Positions 42,001 through 54,000 are shown, numbered from the stretch's first letter. The stretch: 64,000 nucleotides of DNA from Powellomyces hirtus (GCA_025526995.1 JAHLKG010000007.1:62001-126000); one strand, 5' to 3'. Notes: generated by a model not told the origin, from the letters alone. Program-made: numbers and translations.

Positions 42001-43094
42001 GTCATCTTGGGGACGTGCCAGCAGTTCTGGATTTGCAGGGGCACTGTCTTCCCCTCTGTGTTGATCACCCATGTGTGAAGCGTTCCATGCCCCACAGCTT
42101 CCAATGTGTGATTGTCTGCCATCTCAATGGCGACAGGAGACATCTTCTCATAGTCCCCAAACAGCTCTCTGCGGCCAGTCATGTGCTGAGAGGCTCCTGA
42201 GTCCAAAATCCAAGTGTTGGATGTCAGGGATGGCATCTGAGTTCCAATGGTGGTGAAAGCAAATCCTCCAGGCGTCTGTTGAGTTGAGTTGGCCTGGTTT
42301 AGGCCCTTCTTCTCGTCTGCTGCCCTCTTGTGGCATTCCTTCTTGATGTGGCCCTTCTTGTTGCAGTAGTGACAGACTGCCTCCTTCTTCCAATCTGGCT
42401 TTCCCCCAGCCTTGTTGGTCTTCTGAGCATTCCCTTTGGTGTCAGCTTGTGTGAAGAAGGCTTTTGCTGCCTTTCCAGAGTTCTTCTTTCCATCTGCACG
42501 CCTCATTTCCTCCTGCAACAGCCTGGATGTCACAAAAGCCAAGTCCAGCTTCTCACTGGTCGACTCCAGAGTCATCACAAGGGTGTCAAAGGCTTCTGGA
42601 AGGGAAGAGAGCAAGGAGAACACATGGTCCTCCTCAGAAACGGGAGCTCCGATGGCTGCAAGTTCCTGGGTCATCCTCTTGATCTTGTTGATGTGGATGG
42701 TCATGGAATCAGTTGGGTCCATTGTCACAGTGAGGAACCGACGTCTCAGGAAGTGTCTGTTGGCAACCCCCTTCTTCTCATGCACCTCCCTCAGCTTTTC
42801 CCATGCTTCAAGGGCGGATTCAGCCTCATGAACATGCATCAATTGCTCATCATTCAAAGACATGATCAGCAGAGCCAGAGCTCTCTCATCTCGACGTATC
42901 CAGTCGTCTGATGCTGTGTTGGTGGCCTTGGCAGTTCCTGAGCCGTCCTTGATGTCAATGGCATCCCAAAGTCCCTTCTCAATCAACAGCATCTTCATTT
43001 TCAACTTCCAAAGGTGAAAGTTCTCCCCAGTGAACCTCTCAATGGACACTCGGCTGTCAGAGTCGCCAGCCATCTTGTGCAAAGAGTGTGGCAA
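39021..43094 (-). CDS. gag-pol: family-3 copia Gag-Pol polyprotein, complete
   Basis: 1357 codons without interruption. Approximate residues: UBN2-type copia Gag from residue 8 (RFTGENFHLWKLKMKML); CCHC CHYCNKKGHIKKEC near 238; protease LDSGASQHM near 298; GAG-pre-integrase LWHQRLGHLN with CDTCALSK near 433-470; integrase D (TDVWGP) near 495, D (SDPGGEY) near 559, E (GVAERANR) near 594; a linker with three copies of DELQDVS (about 745-766); RT with YVDD near 1028; RNase H with SDSDYAG near 1205 and LSSTEAEYMAL; end LTKPLARDQF. All catalytic residues are present. ATG 43094 is first; the Met seven codons later (43073, MAGDSD) is an alternative start. Unlike families 1 and 2, it has no chromodomain and the usual copia Gag. 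Confidence 0.95.
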   Translation of the reverse strand: MPHSLHKMAGDSDSRVSIERFTGENFHLWKLKMKMLLIEKGLWDAIDIKDGSGTAKATNTASDDWIRRDERALALLIMSLNDEQLMHVHEAESALEAWEKLREVHEKKGVANRHFLRRRFLTVTMDPTDSMTIHINKIKRMTQELAAIGAPVSEEDHVFSLLSSLPEAFDTLVMTLESTSEKLDLAFVTSRLLQEEMRRADGKKNSGKAAKAFFTQADTKGNAQKTNKAGGKPDWKKEAVCHYCNKKGHIKKECHKRAADEKKGLNQANSTQQTPGGFAFTTIGTQMPSLTSNTWILDSGASQHMTGRRELFGDYEKMSPVAIEMADNHTLEAVGHGTLHTWVINTEGKTVPLQIQNCWHVPKMTKNLLSLARLAKAGACFEVGPQAARIIAKDGMAFLAKENQFVYTFETTHGQANAGIAHNVGRDTTSQDLSLWHQRLGHLNVADIGRLTKLAKGVQTSGSLSICDTCALSKASRAPFPKAQASRASEKLGLIHTDVWGPVEPPTITGYRYFVTFIDDKTRYFHVCLMKTKGEVARHYQELEAALVPLHGKQIKAVRSDPGGEYMSNLLRDHFKEKGTQHQRSSVNTPQQNGVAERANRTLVEMGRCLLKQSGLDKRFWGEAIMTAVYLRNRSPTVACPKTPYEMFLGIPPSLGHLRTFGCIAYAYIQPNKRQKLDDAAVKCIMLGYSSHSKEYRLMDIQTKKILFSRSVKFDEKSFIPSLQSAQTPQVPAESLEVGIGPEMKLQDVSDELQDVSDELQDVSDDSEDTAMSEGEENMRERTPEPSSDYESAAEPSPTPKRLRKPPGEWWKASSNAANVAAVAYAVSFVSNEPTSYKESQTMPDASQWRQAAQEEMDALAKNGTWQLVDLPTGRKAIGCKWVFKRKLKDTGELDRYKARLVAKGFSQREGLDYQETFAPVAKFGPMRLLFSIIATDDLEAHQMDVKTAFLQGDLDYVIYMRQPEGFEDSKHPGRVCKLGRPLYGLKQSARRFNHKIDHKLKSMGFVQSTAEPCMYYRSQNGTTEYILIYVDDLIVASSSKEQLGDVKKELRRAFEMTDLGELNYFLGIHIRRSRSTRTIWLSQKKYVEEVVSKFNMGDAKVHATPMEHGLHLRNNMAPQNETEELEMSSVPYRNAVGSLIYAMLGTRPDIAAAVGIVSKYLAKPGKEHWSAAKRIIRYLKGTSELGILLGGKENVSEPRKLVGYSDSDYAGCLDTRRSTTGFIFMFNGPITWQSKRQTTVALSSTEAEYMALAQCTKEAVWLRLLAGELGFKQDGPTMLFEDNQGAIALAKNPTLHASTKHIEVRYHFIREALGRLEIALEYLSTQDMVADILTKPLARDQFLKLRDACGITKHVS

Positions 43095-43352
43095 AATGGG
43101 ATAGTCCCGGTGTTCAACCGCAAGTGGTCAGAACCTGCTCCAGAAAATCCACTCCAGTCCAGTCCAGTCCAGACAATAGCTCGTTTGATGGTCAGACGCA
43201 GGTGTCCTATGCCTGCTATCTAGGCTTCTCGAGTGCTCAAACAGTTCTCCAAGTCCTCAGCAGCACCAGTGATAGGCACAGTGACGTGTTTCCCAGATAG
43301 GGATAGAGGTGGAGTCAGTAATGTTCAGACAGCTGTGTCAGGGCTCATAACC

Positions 43353-43852
43353 TGTTGAGACGTCTTGACATCTACAAACAGGAACTCAGCATACCAGATA
43401 GGTTGCTAGGTTGTTGTCAAGACTTGCAGAGGGTCTGAAGGTGCTTCCCAAGGTAGGGAAGGTCGCCTGTAGTGTTTGGCAGAGTGTACTAGACAAGTAG
43501 AGTGTGTTGGACTGTTATTATATTAGTTGGGGATGCCCAGAGGGCGTCCTTTTATAACAATTTGGATCAGAGTACATGTGTAGTGACAATCTAACTGTGC
43601 CCTAGCTTGGCCAAGACGGCCCTGGCCTGGCCTAGTATTGTTCCCAATCACAGGGTGTCTTTTTGCCTTTTCTTGGCGCTTCTATCAGCGCTCCAGACGT
43701 GTTCTAGGCCTTCCCAGGCCCTCTCCAGCTATTCTGGATCGTTCTAGACCATTCTGGACCAGTCCAGACCATTCTAGACACAAGTGGATGTCCTCCCACA
43801 TGTCCCGTGTGCTCTAAGTCCTCCCAGAAGCGCCCACAGGTAGATTCCAACA
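43353..43852 (-). repeat. 5' LTR of H
   Basis: 500 bp, same sequence as the 3' LTR by eye; drives the genomic transcript of H. Confidence 0.97.
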
Positions 43853-43904
43853 GTTAGGTGGAGCCACAGCTGACTGAGTTGTGGCAGGTTACATGCTGAG
43901 GCTG
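43853..43904 (+). repeat. diverged family-4 LTR, part 2
   Basis: Continues the LTR of 38411-38513 after the duplicated GTTAG, as far as CTGAGGCTGTG, where it jumps into RT sequence of copy I. About 150 of 419 LTR bases remain in total. Confidence 0.8.
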
Positions 43905-45171
43905 TGCACCAGCTCAGACTGGAGCAGATGGATGCGGTGACAGCATTCCTTAACCCCAACATTGGGGAAGAGATCTATATGGAGCAGCCTGAGGGCTTTG
44001 CCATTGCTGGGCAGGAGGACCTGGTCTGCAGACTTCATTGCAGCCAGTATGGTCTCAAGCAGTCCTCTTGCAACTGGAACCAGCTTCTCGATGCCCACCT
44101 CAAGCAGCTGGGCTTCGTGCAGAGCAATGCTGACAATTGCATGTACTCACTGCATGCTCAAGATCCCCAGAGTGCCCTGTATCTGCTGGTCTGTGTGGAC
44201 GACATGATTCTGGCATCCAAATCCATGGCCACATTAAGTCTGAGCTGTCCAAGCAGTTCAAGATGACAGACATGGGCGCTCTGGGCCTGTTTCTCAGAGT
44301 TGAGATTACCAGGGACTGCCCCAGCCGTCGCCTGTGGCTCTCTCAGAAGCACTATCTCCAGAAGATGCTTGCCAGCTTTGGCATGGCCAACTGCAAACCA
44401 GTCAGCACACCAATGGAGACCTCCACTCGCTTGACCAAGGCCATGGAGCTCCAAAGCAATGAGGAGAAGGCCCAGATGGCAAACACACCCTACCGGAGTG
44501 CTGTTGGCAGCCTGATCTATGGCATGCTTGGCACTAGGATCGATTTCGCAGCCTCTGTGGGCAGTGTGAGCCAGTTCATGGCCAACCCTGGGCCTGGACA
44601 CTGGCAAGCTGTAAAGCGCATTCTGCGCTATGTGTCAGGCACCCTGGACACTGTTCTCGAGCTGGGAGGATCCTTCAGCACGGCCCCAGACCTGGAAGAG
44701 TACTCTGACTCGGACTGGGCTGGCTGCCCAGACTCCAGGCACTCAACCACTGGCTTTGTCTTCATATTTGGAGGCCCTGTAGCCTGGCAAAGCAAGCGCC
44801 AGCCCACTTTGGATCTGTCCAGCACTGAGGCAGAGTACATGGTGCTCACTCAGGCCTGCAAAGAGACAATTTGGCTCAGGCAGCTACTGATTGAGCTGGC
44901 TATCCCCAGGGATTGCCTTGCAAAATCTATGAGGACAACCAGGGCTGCATTGCGCTTGCCAGGAACTCCACAAGCCATGCCAGGACCAACCACATCAACA
45001 TCAGGCACCACTTCATCTGTGAAGCCATTGCAATCAACATGTGGGCCTAGAATACTGCCCCACCAAGGACATGGCAGCTGATCTGCTCACCAAGCCGTTG
45101 CCCAGCCCCCTGTTTGCAAAGCTGTGTGAGAAGCTGGGGCCTGGGAATCAAGTCTGTTGTTCGAGTGGGAG
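43905..45171 (+). pseudogene. pol: family-4 copia copy I: RT and RNase H remnant
   Basis: Starts inside RT (LEQMDAVTAFLNPN) and includes the CVDDM catalytic box (about 44196). A frameshift between about 44235 and 44260 separates the two halves, and RNase H (YSDSDWAGC, LSSTEAEYM) is frameshifted after about 44895. It ends with a purine tract (GAGTGGGAG) at the shared LTR. The 3' half shares its RNase H frameshift with copy J but not K. Confidence 0.9.
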
Positions 45172-45590
45172 TGCTGGAGTCTGTATCTCTGTCTGTAGAT
45201 GCCCAATCCCCAGCTGTGGGCGGCGTTGAATAGCCCGGGTTGTGCGGCAACCAACAAGCCTTGTTTGAGTTAGAGGGAGCCAAAGCTGACCCAGTTGTGG
45301 CAGGCTACATCCTGAGGCTGTGTTGGTTGAGCTGAGCCTCTGCCAAGGATCTTGGCAATGCTCAGAGCAGTCTCAAAGCGCCTGCAGAGAACTCAGCATT
45401 GCTTGGCACTGCTCAGCCAGGGTCTGCCAAGACCAGGCACAGCCATGCCAAGGGACTTGGCATCCTTGGCAGTGTACAGAAAGTCTCCTATAAAAGGCCA
45501 GTGATCTCTGGTCCCTCCCTCTAAAATAATAAGAAAGTTTTCCATAACAATCAACACATTGCAGAGCTTCCTGATCATACCTGATCAACA
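45172..45590 (+). repeat. family-4 LTR shared by copies I and J
   Basis: 419 bp, TGCTGGAGTC...CTGATCAACA. Preceded by the purine tract of I and followed by the PBS (45591-45604) of J, so it serves as 3' LTR of one copy and 5' LTR of the next. TATAAAAG at 45489-45496 is a likely promoter element. Confidence 0.95.
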
Positions 45591-45696
45591 GGTTATGAGC
45601 CCTGCATCTGCAACTCATTGATCAATCAAGAAAATCAACATCAACTCCAACAACCCATTCCCTTTACTGTTATTCCTCTCTTTCCCAACCTCCCAC
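45591..45696 (+). other. PBS and leader of family-4 copy J
   Basis: Begins GGTTATGAGCCCTG (45591-45604). The leader is interrupted by L and continues at 51040 up to the gag ATG at 51059. Confidence 0.9.
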
Positions 45697-46196
45697 TGTT
45701 GGAATCTACCTGTGGGCGCCTCTGGGAGGACTTAGAGCACACGGGACATGTGGGAGGACATCCACTTGTGTCTAGAATGGTCTGGAATGGTCCAGAATGG
45801 TCTAGAACGATCCAGAATAGCTGGAGAGGGCCTGGGAAGGCCTAGAACACGTCTGGAGCGCTGATAGAAGCGCCAAGAAAAGGCAAAAAGACACCCTGTG
45901 ATTGGGAACAATACTAGGCCAGGCCAGGGCCGTCTTGGCCAAGCTAGGGCACAGTTAGATTGTCACTACACATGTACTATGATCCAAATTGTTATTAAAG
46001 GACGCCCTCTGGGCATCCCCAACCAATATAATAACAGTCCAACACACTCTACTTGTCTAGTACACTCTGCCAAACACTACAGGCGACCTTCCCTACCTTG
46101 GGAAGCACCTTCAGACCCTCTGCAAGTCTTGACAACAACCTAGCAACCTATCTGGTATGCTGAGTTCCTGTTTGTAGATGTCAAGACGTCTCAACA
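45697..46196 (+). repeat. 5' LTR of L
   Basis: 500 bp, TGTTGGAATC...CGTCTCAACA. The promoter-like box reads TATTAAAG where H has TATAAAAG. Confidence 0.97.
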
Positions 46197-46454
46197 GGTT
46201 ATGAGCCCTGACACAGCTGTCTGAACATTACTGACTCCACCTCTATCCCTATCTGGGAAACACGTCACTGTGCCTATCACTGGTGCTGCTGAGGACTTGG
46301 AGAACTGTTTGAGCACTCGAGAAGCCTAGATAGCAGGCATAGGACACCTGCGTCTGACCATCAAACGAGCTATTGTCTGGACTGGACTGGACTGGAGTGG
46401 ATTTTCTGGAGCAGGTTCTGACCACTTGCGGTTGAACACCGGGACTATCCCATT

Positions 46455-49400
46455 TTGCCACACTCTTTGCACAAGATGGCTGGCGACTCTGACAGCCGAG
46501 TGTCCATTGAGAGGTTCACTGGGGAGAACTTTCACCTTTGGAAGTTGAAAATGAAGATGCTGTTGATTGAGAAGGGACTTTGGGATGCCATTGACATCAA
46601 GGACGGCTCAGGAACTGCCAAGGCCACCAACACAGCATCAGACGACTGGATACGTCGAGATGAGAGAGCTCTGGCTCTGCTGATCATGTCTTTGAATGAT
46701 GAGCAATTGATGCATGTTCATGAGGCTGAATCCGCCCTTGAAGCATGGGAAAAGCTGAGGGAGGTGCATGAGAAGAAGGGGGTTGCCAACAGACACTTCT
46801 GAGACGTCGGTTCCTCACTGTGACAATGGACCCAACTGATTCCATGACCATCCACATCAACAAGATCAAGAGGATGACCCAGGAACTTGCAGCCATCGGA
46901 GCTCCCGTTTCTGAGGAGGACCATGTGTTCTCCTTGCTCTCTTCCCTTCCAGAAGCCTTTGACACCCTTGTGATGACTCTGGAGTCGACCAGTGAGAAGC
47001 TGGACTTGGCTTTTGTGACATCCAGGCTGTTGCAGGAGGAAATGAGGCGTGCAGATGGAAAGAAGAACTCTGGAAAGGCAGCAAAAGCCTTCTTCACACA
47101 AGCTGACACCAAAGGGAATGCTCAGAAGACCAACAAGGCTGGGGGAAAGCCAGATTGGAAGAAGGAGGCAGTCTGTCACTACTGCAAAAAGAAGGGCCAC
47201 ATCAAGAAGGAATGCCACAAGAGGGCAGCAGACGAGAAGAAGGGCCTAAACCAGGCCAACTCAACTCAACAGACGCCTGGAGGCTTTGCTTTCACCACCA
47301 TTGGAACTCAGATGCCATCCCTGACATCCAACACTTGGATTTTGGACTCAGGAGCCTCTCAGCACATGACTGGCCGCAGAGAGCTGTTTGGGGACTATGA
47401 GAAGATGTCTCCTGTCGCCATTGAGATGGCAGACAATCACACATTGGAAGCTGTGGGGCATGGAACGCTTCACACATGGGTGATCAACACAGAGGGGAAG
47501 ACAGTGCCCCTGCAAATCCAGAACTGCTGGCACGTCCCCAAGATGACCAAGAACCTCCTATCACTGGCTCGCCTTGCCAAAGCTGGAGCTTGTTTTGAAG
47601 TGGGACCACAGGCTGCTCGGATCATTGCAAAGGATGGGATGGCTTTCCTTGCCAAAGAGAACCAATTTGTCTACACATTCGAGACAACACATGGGCAGGC
47701 AAATGCTGGGATTGCCCACAATGTTGGAAGGGACACAACAAGTCAGGACTTGTCCCTATGGCATCAGAGACTCGGCCATTTGAACGTTGCAGACATTGGA
47801 AGGCTCACCAAGCTTGCCAAGGGCGTTCAAACTAGTGGGAGCTTGAGCATTTGTGACACTTGTGCACTCAGCAAAGCAAGCAGAGCGCCATTCCCCAAGG
47901 CACAGGCCTCCAGAGCATCAGAGAAGCTGGGATTGATCCACACAGATGTCTGGGGACCAGTTGAACCACCCACGATCACTGGATATCGCTATTTTGTCAC
48001 ATTCATTGATGACAAGACAAGATATTTCCATGTTTGCCTTATGAAGACCAAGGGAGAAGTTGCTAGGCACTATCAGGAGCTGGAAGCAGCACTTGTCCCC
48101 CTACATGGAAAGCAGATCAAAGCTGTCAGATCCGACCCAGGAGGCGAGTACATGAGCAACTTGCTAAGGGACCACTTCAAGGAGAAGGGCACACAGCATC
48201 AGAGGAGTTCAGTAAATACTCCACAGCAAAATGGTGTTGCTGAACGAGCCAACCGTACCCTTGTGGAGATGGGGAGATGTTTGTTGAAGCAGTCAGGCTT
48301 GGACAAGCGTTTCTGGGGAGAAGCAATCATGACAGCAGTCTATCTGAGGAACAGATCTCCCACTGTTGCATGCCCCAAGACGCCTTATGAGATGTTCCTT
48401 GGTATCCCACCATCTCTGGGACATTTGAGGACGTTTGGATGCATTGCCTATGCCTACATTCAACCCAACAAGCGCCAGAAGCTGGATGATGCTGCTGTCA
48501 AGTGCATCATGCTGGGGTATAGCTCCCACAGCAAGGAATACCGGCTTATGGACATACAGACTAAGAAGATCCTGTTCTCCAGAAGTGTCAAATTCGATGA
48601 GAAGAGCTTCATTCCATCCCTCCAGTCTGCTCAGACGCCCCAAGTGCCTGCTGAGAGCCTGGAAGTGGGAATTGGGCCCGAAATGAAGCTGCAGGATGTC
48701 AGTGACGAGCTGCAGGATGTCAGTGACGAGCTGCAGGATGTCAGTAACGACTCTGAGGACACAGACATGTCAGAGGGAGAGGAGAACATGAGGGAACGGA
48801 CCCCTGAGCCGTCCTCTGACTATGAGAGTGCTGCAGAGCCTTCTCCAACCCCCAAAAGACTCAGGAAGCCGCCAGGAGAGTGGTGGAAGGCTTCAAGCAA
48901 CGCTGCAAACGTTGCTGCAGTTGCCTATGCTGTCTCCTTTGTCTCAAACGAGCCCACAAGCTACAAGGAGAGCCAGACCATGCCAGATGCTTCACAATGG
49001 CGTCAGGCTGCTCAGGAAGAGATGGATGCTCTTGCCAAGAATGGGACATGGCAACTTGTGGATCTGCCAACGGGCAGAAAAGCTATTGGATGCAAGTGGG
49101 TCTTCAAACGAAAGCTGAAGGACACAGGAGAGCTTGACAGATACAAGGCAAGACTTGTTGCCAAGGGATTCTCTCAGAGAGAGGGATTGGACTATCAGGA
49201 GACGTTTGCTCCTGTTGCCAAGTTTGGTCCCATGAGACTGCTGTTCTCCATCATTGCCACAGATGACTTGGAGGCACATCAGATGGACGTGAAGACAGCA
49301 TTCTTGCAAGGGGATCTGGACTATGTGATCTACATGCGCCAACCGGAGGGCTTTGAGGATTCCAAGCATCCAGGACGGGTCTGCAAGCTTGGGAGACCCC

Positions 49401-50527
49401 TCTACGGCCTCAAGCAATCAGCAAGGCGCTTCAACCACAAGATAGACCACAAACTGAAGTCTATGGGCTTTGTGCAGTCGACTGCAGAGCCTTGCATGTA
49501 CTACAGGAGTCAGAATGGGACAACAGAGTACATTCTGATCTATGTGGACGACCTCATTGTGGCCTCATCAAGCAAGGAACAGCTGGGGGATGTCAAGAAG
49601 GAGCTGAGGCGAGCTTTTGAGATGACAGACCTTGGAGAGCTGAATTACTTCCTTGGGATTCACATCAGACGGAGCAGAAGCACCCGCACCATCTGGTTGT
49701 CTCAGAAGAAGTATGTTGAAGAGGTCGTTTCGAAATTCAACATGGGAGATGCCAAGGTTCATGCCACGCCTATGGAACATGGACTGCACCTCAGAAACAA
49801 CATGGCACCTCAGAATGAGACGGAGGAGCTGGAGATGAGCTCTGTGCCATACAGGAATGCAGTGGGCAGTTTGATCTATGCCATGCTAGGAACACGCCCT
49901 GACATTGCTGCTGCAGTTGGAATTGTGTCCAAGTACCTTGCAAAGCCTGGAAAGGAGCATTGGAGTGCTGCCAAGCGGATCATCAGATACCTGAAGGGCA
50001 CAAGCGAACTTGGAATCCTTCTGGGAGGCAAAGAGAATGTCTCTGAGCCTAGGAAGCTGGTTGGATACTCGGATTCCGACTATGCTGGATGTTTGGACAC
50101 AAGGAGATCAACCACTGGATTCATCTTCATGTTCAACGGGCCTATCACCTGGCAATCCAAGCGGCAGACCACTGTAGCTCTTTCAAGCACGGAAGCAGAG
50201 TACATGGCACTAGCCCAGTGCACCAAGGAAGCTGTTTGGCTTCGTCTGCTTGCAGGGGAGCTTGGATTCAAGCAGGATGGACCCACAATGCTCTTTGAGG
50301 ACAACCAGGGTGCCATCGCTCTTGCTAAGAACCCGACATTGCATGCCAGCACCAAACACATTGAAGTGAGGTACCACTTTATCAGAGAAGCACTAGGACG
50401 CTTGGAGATTGCATTAGAGTATCTCTCGACTCAGGACATGGTTGCAGACATCTTGACAAAACCACTGGCTAGGGATCAGTTCTTGAAACTGAGGGACGCC
50501 TGTGGGATCACAAAACATGTTTCGTGA
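46455..50527 (+). pseudogene. gag-pol: family-3 copia Gag-Pol of L, single 1-nt frameshift
   Basis: Domains and motifs as in H: the frame from ATG 46455 covers the first 115 residues of Gag and stops at TGA 46800-46802, because one C is missing from the CACTTCCTGAGACG string present in H. The rest is open from about 46800 to TGA 50525-50527 and retains the knuckle (CHYCKKKGHIKKEC), protease, D,D,E integrase, YVDD RT (near 49540) and RNase H. The DELQDVS triple repeat is present (48690-48750). Apart from the deletion, only a few substitutions relative to H were noticed. Could still be mobilised in trans. Confidence 0.95.
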
Positions 50528-50534
50528 GTGGGAG

Positions 50535-51034
50535 TGTTGGAATCTACCTGTGGGCGCCTCTGGGAGGACTTAGAGCACACGGGACATGTGGGAGGACATC
50601 CACTTGTGTCTAGAATGGTCTGGAATGGTCCAGAATGGTCTAGAACGATCCAGAATAGCTGGAGAGGGCCTGGGAAGGCCTAGAACACGTCTGGAGCGCT
50701 GATAGAAGCGCCAAGAAAAGGCAAAAAGACACCCTGTGATTGGGAACAATACTAGGCCAGGCCAGGGCCGTCTTGGCCAAGCTAGGGCACAGTTAGATTG
50801 TCACTACACATGTACTATGATCCAAATTGTTATTAAAGGACGCCCTCTGGGCATCCCCAACCAATATAATAACAGTCCAACACACTCTACTTGTCTAGTA
50901 CACTCTGCCAAACACTACAGGCGACCTTCCCTACCTTGGGAAGCACCTTCAGACCCTCTGCAAGTCTTGACAACAACCTAGCAACCTATCTGGTATGCTG
51001 AGTTCCTGTTTGTAGATGTCAAGACGTCTCAACA
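50535..51034 (+). repeat. 3' LTR of L
   Basis: 500 bp, preceded by the purine tract GAGTGGGAG. Confidence 0.97.
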
Positions 51035-51058
51035 CCCACAACCTTCAACAAACTCATC

Positions 51059-54000
51059 ATGTCCTCTGATCCTGACACCGGCCGCCTCACCATTGACAAG
51101 TTCACTGGCAAAAACTTCCACATCTGGAAATTCAAGATGCAGGCCATGCTGAAAGCCAAGAGCTTGTGGAGTGCCATCGAATGGACACTTCCTCTGGACA
51201 CCTGCGACCAGGATGCTTGCAGGAAGGAGGAGAAGGCTATGGCTGCCTTGTTGCTGTTGTTGGGAGACAAGCAACTCATGCATGTGCAGAACGCTGCAAC
51301 TGCTGCTGAGGTCTGGAGGAAGCTGAAGGAAGTGCATGAGAGGAAGGGGATTGCGAACAAGCTCTATCTGAGATGCAAGTTCCTAACAGTGGCGATGAAG
51401 GATGGAGATGGGATGTTGGAACACATCAACAAGGTCAAGATGATTGCTCAACAGTTGGAGGCAATTGGGGCAAAGGTGGACAATGAGGATGTCATCATCA
51501 CACTACTCTACAGCCTGTCAGAGAGCTTTGAGTCACTCTTTGTGTCTCTGGACTCCAGGGTGGATGACCTGACTCTGGAGTTCCTCACTGCAAGGCTTCT
51601 GCATGAGGAGACACACCACTCTGAAGGACAGGATGGCGGTGGAAAGGACGGCACAGCCTTCTATGGCAGAAGCTGGATCAGCAACACCACTATGGAGAAG
51701 GCAGCAGGGCCTTGCTTATATTGTGGGAAGGAAGGGCAGTTCAAAAAGGAGCGCAGGAAAAGGCTGGCAGCAGAGCAGCAGAGCTCAGAGGCGAACCAGG
51801 CTTTTGGGCCTGAGGCCTTTGCCTTTCTCGGCCACCAGCAGCAGGGGTGGCCATTGGATCATCGACTCGGGTGCATCACAGCCCAAGACCAGCAACAGAG
51901 CCTGGCTGAGCAACTTGCAACCTCGCAACAATGCTAGGGTGCATCTGGCTGACAACAGGATGGTGGAGGGAACTGAGAAAAGCACAACAACCATCCAGAC
52001 AGCTCTCTCTAATGGGAGGACAATCACCTGCACCTTCAAGGATGTCTGGCTTCTGCCCAAACTCGAGAGGAGCCTTCTGTCAGTTGGTCAGCTGGAGGGA
52101 GCAGGAGCCAACATCCAGTTTGGAAGATGCAAAGTCAGGACCAGTATGGGCGCGCTTGCTCTGAGTTGCAACCGTCAGGAGGGTCTTTATGCCCTGGGAC
52201 AACCTCTGGATGCTGCTGCCCCGTGCCATGCTGTTGCCATGCTGTTGCCATCAGCACAACTTCAGCAACTCTAGAGACCTGGCATCGATGCCTGGGGCAT
52301 CTCAGCCATCAGAGCATGCAGCTTATGGCCAGGAAGGGCCTGGTCCACAGCATGGAATCAGTAGGAGTGCTGGAAATGGCTCCCTCCCCAACCTGTGCTC
52401 TAGACAAGGCCACCTAACTGCCCTTCCCTAAGGAGCGCTCATCCAGGGCTTCAGAAGTCTTGGAACAGGTCCATTCAGATGTCTGTGAGCCAATGAGGAT
52501 GCTCACAATTGGAGGAGCTCGCTATTTTGTCCTCTTCATTGACGCCAAGAGCAGGGCAGTCTTCCCCTATTTACTTCCCAGCTTCAAGATCTTTGCTGCA
52601 GCGGCTGCAACAGAGACCGGATGCTTGCTCAAGGTCCTTCAGTCTGACCAAGGTGGAGACTACCTGTCCAAGGCATTCTCAAACTTCACTCAGTATTTGG
52701 GCATCCGACACCAGCTCAGTTCCGGATGCTTGTTGAGATGGCTCAATGTCTGCTGCTCCAAGCTGGACTTCCCTAAAAGTTCTGGGGTGAAGCGCTCATG
52801 ACAGCCGTATACTTGAGGAACCGAAGCCCCGCTGGAGCTCTCCACAACAAGGCCACACTCTGGCAGATCTGGACAGGCACGTGTCCAAACATTCAGCACC
52901 TCCGCATCTTTGGCCGCACAGCCTATGCTTCCATTCTCAAGAAAAACCAGCACAAGCTTGGTCCAGACGCCACCAGATGCATCTTCCTGGGCTACAGCCA
53001 GACTACAAAAGGCTATCGACTCTGGGACTAGGCTGCTGGCAAGCTGGTTGAGACGGAGACATCTGGGTTGATGAGAAGTCCCTTGCTGGAGATCCTGGCA
53101 AGCCGGATCCTGCTGCCCAGGCTTCCACTGACGTGGCAGATGAGCTATCAGATGCTGAAGATGACTCTTCTCAGCAAGGGGAGGTGCTGGAGGATGCCTG
53201 GGAGCAGGGAGACAAGCTGGGTGGTGGCTCTGAGCAAGGCGAGGACTTTGTGGATGCTCAGGAGCACCAGCCCAGCCCTGTGGAAATGATCCCATTTGCT
53301 CCCAGGAAGCCTAAGGCCACCAAAGTGCCTGAATGGAGCTTAACCTGCATCCGACAGCCCCCAGAGTACTAGAAGTCAGGGACTGGTGTGCTGGCTGAGG
53401 CAACTGGCCTGCTGGCTGAGGCTACTGCACCTGGAGAGGACAAACCTGCCTCCCTCCAGGCTGCTCTCAAAGCCCCCGATGCAAGGCAGTGGGAGCAAGC
53501 AGCTCAAACCAAACTCAACAGCCTGCATGCCAACCACACCTGGGATCTCGTTCCCTTGCCTGCACAGTGTCAGCCCATCAAGTGCAAGTGGGTCTTCAAG
53601 ATCAAGAGAGCAGCAGACGGCTCGCTCCAGCGCTACAAGGCCTGTCTGGTTGCCAAAGGCTTCTCTCAACGAGAGGGAGTTGATTATGGCGAACCCTTTG
53701 CTCCTGTGGCCAAGTTTGGCTCTGTCAGGACGGTTCTGGCTGTTGCAGCCATTGAGGACATGGAGCTGGAGCAGATGGATGCTGTGACAGCATTCCTTTA
53801 CCCCGACATTGAGGAAGAGATCTATATGGAGCAGCCTGAGGGCTTTGCCATTGCTGGGCAGGAGGACCTGGTCTGCAGACTTCATTGCAGCCAGTATGGT
53901 CTCAAGCAGCCCTCTTGCAACTGGAACCAGCTTCTCGATGCCCACCTCAAGCAGCTGGGCTTCGTGCAGAGCAATGCTGACAATTGCATGTACTCACTGC

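Larger units (their letters stand above)
38514..43852 (-). mobile_element. intact family-3 Ty1/copia element 'H'
   Basis: 5339 bp, minus strand, target duplication GTTAG (38509-38513, 43853-43857). LTRs are 500 bp each (38514-39013, 43353-43852), and I saw no difference between them. Ends are TGTTG...CAACA. PBS at 43339-43352; the purine tract GAGTGGGAG abuts the 3' LTR. It carries one uninterrupted polyprotein, so this is the best candidate for a functional element in the window. Confidence 0.97.
45697..51034 (+). mobile_element. family-3 copia element 'L', nearly intact
   Basis: 5338 bp, plus strand, inserted in the 5' leader of copy J with target duplication CCCAC (45692-45696, 51035-51039). 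LTRs 45697-46196 and 50535-51034, 500 bp each, with no difference seen. PBS 46197-46210. Nearly identical to H but in the opposite orientation. A one-base deletion splits the polyprotein. Confidence 0.97.
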
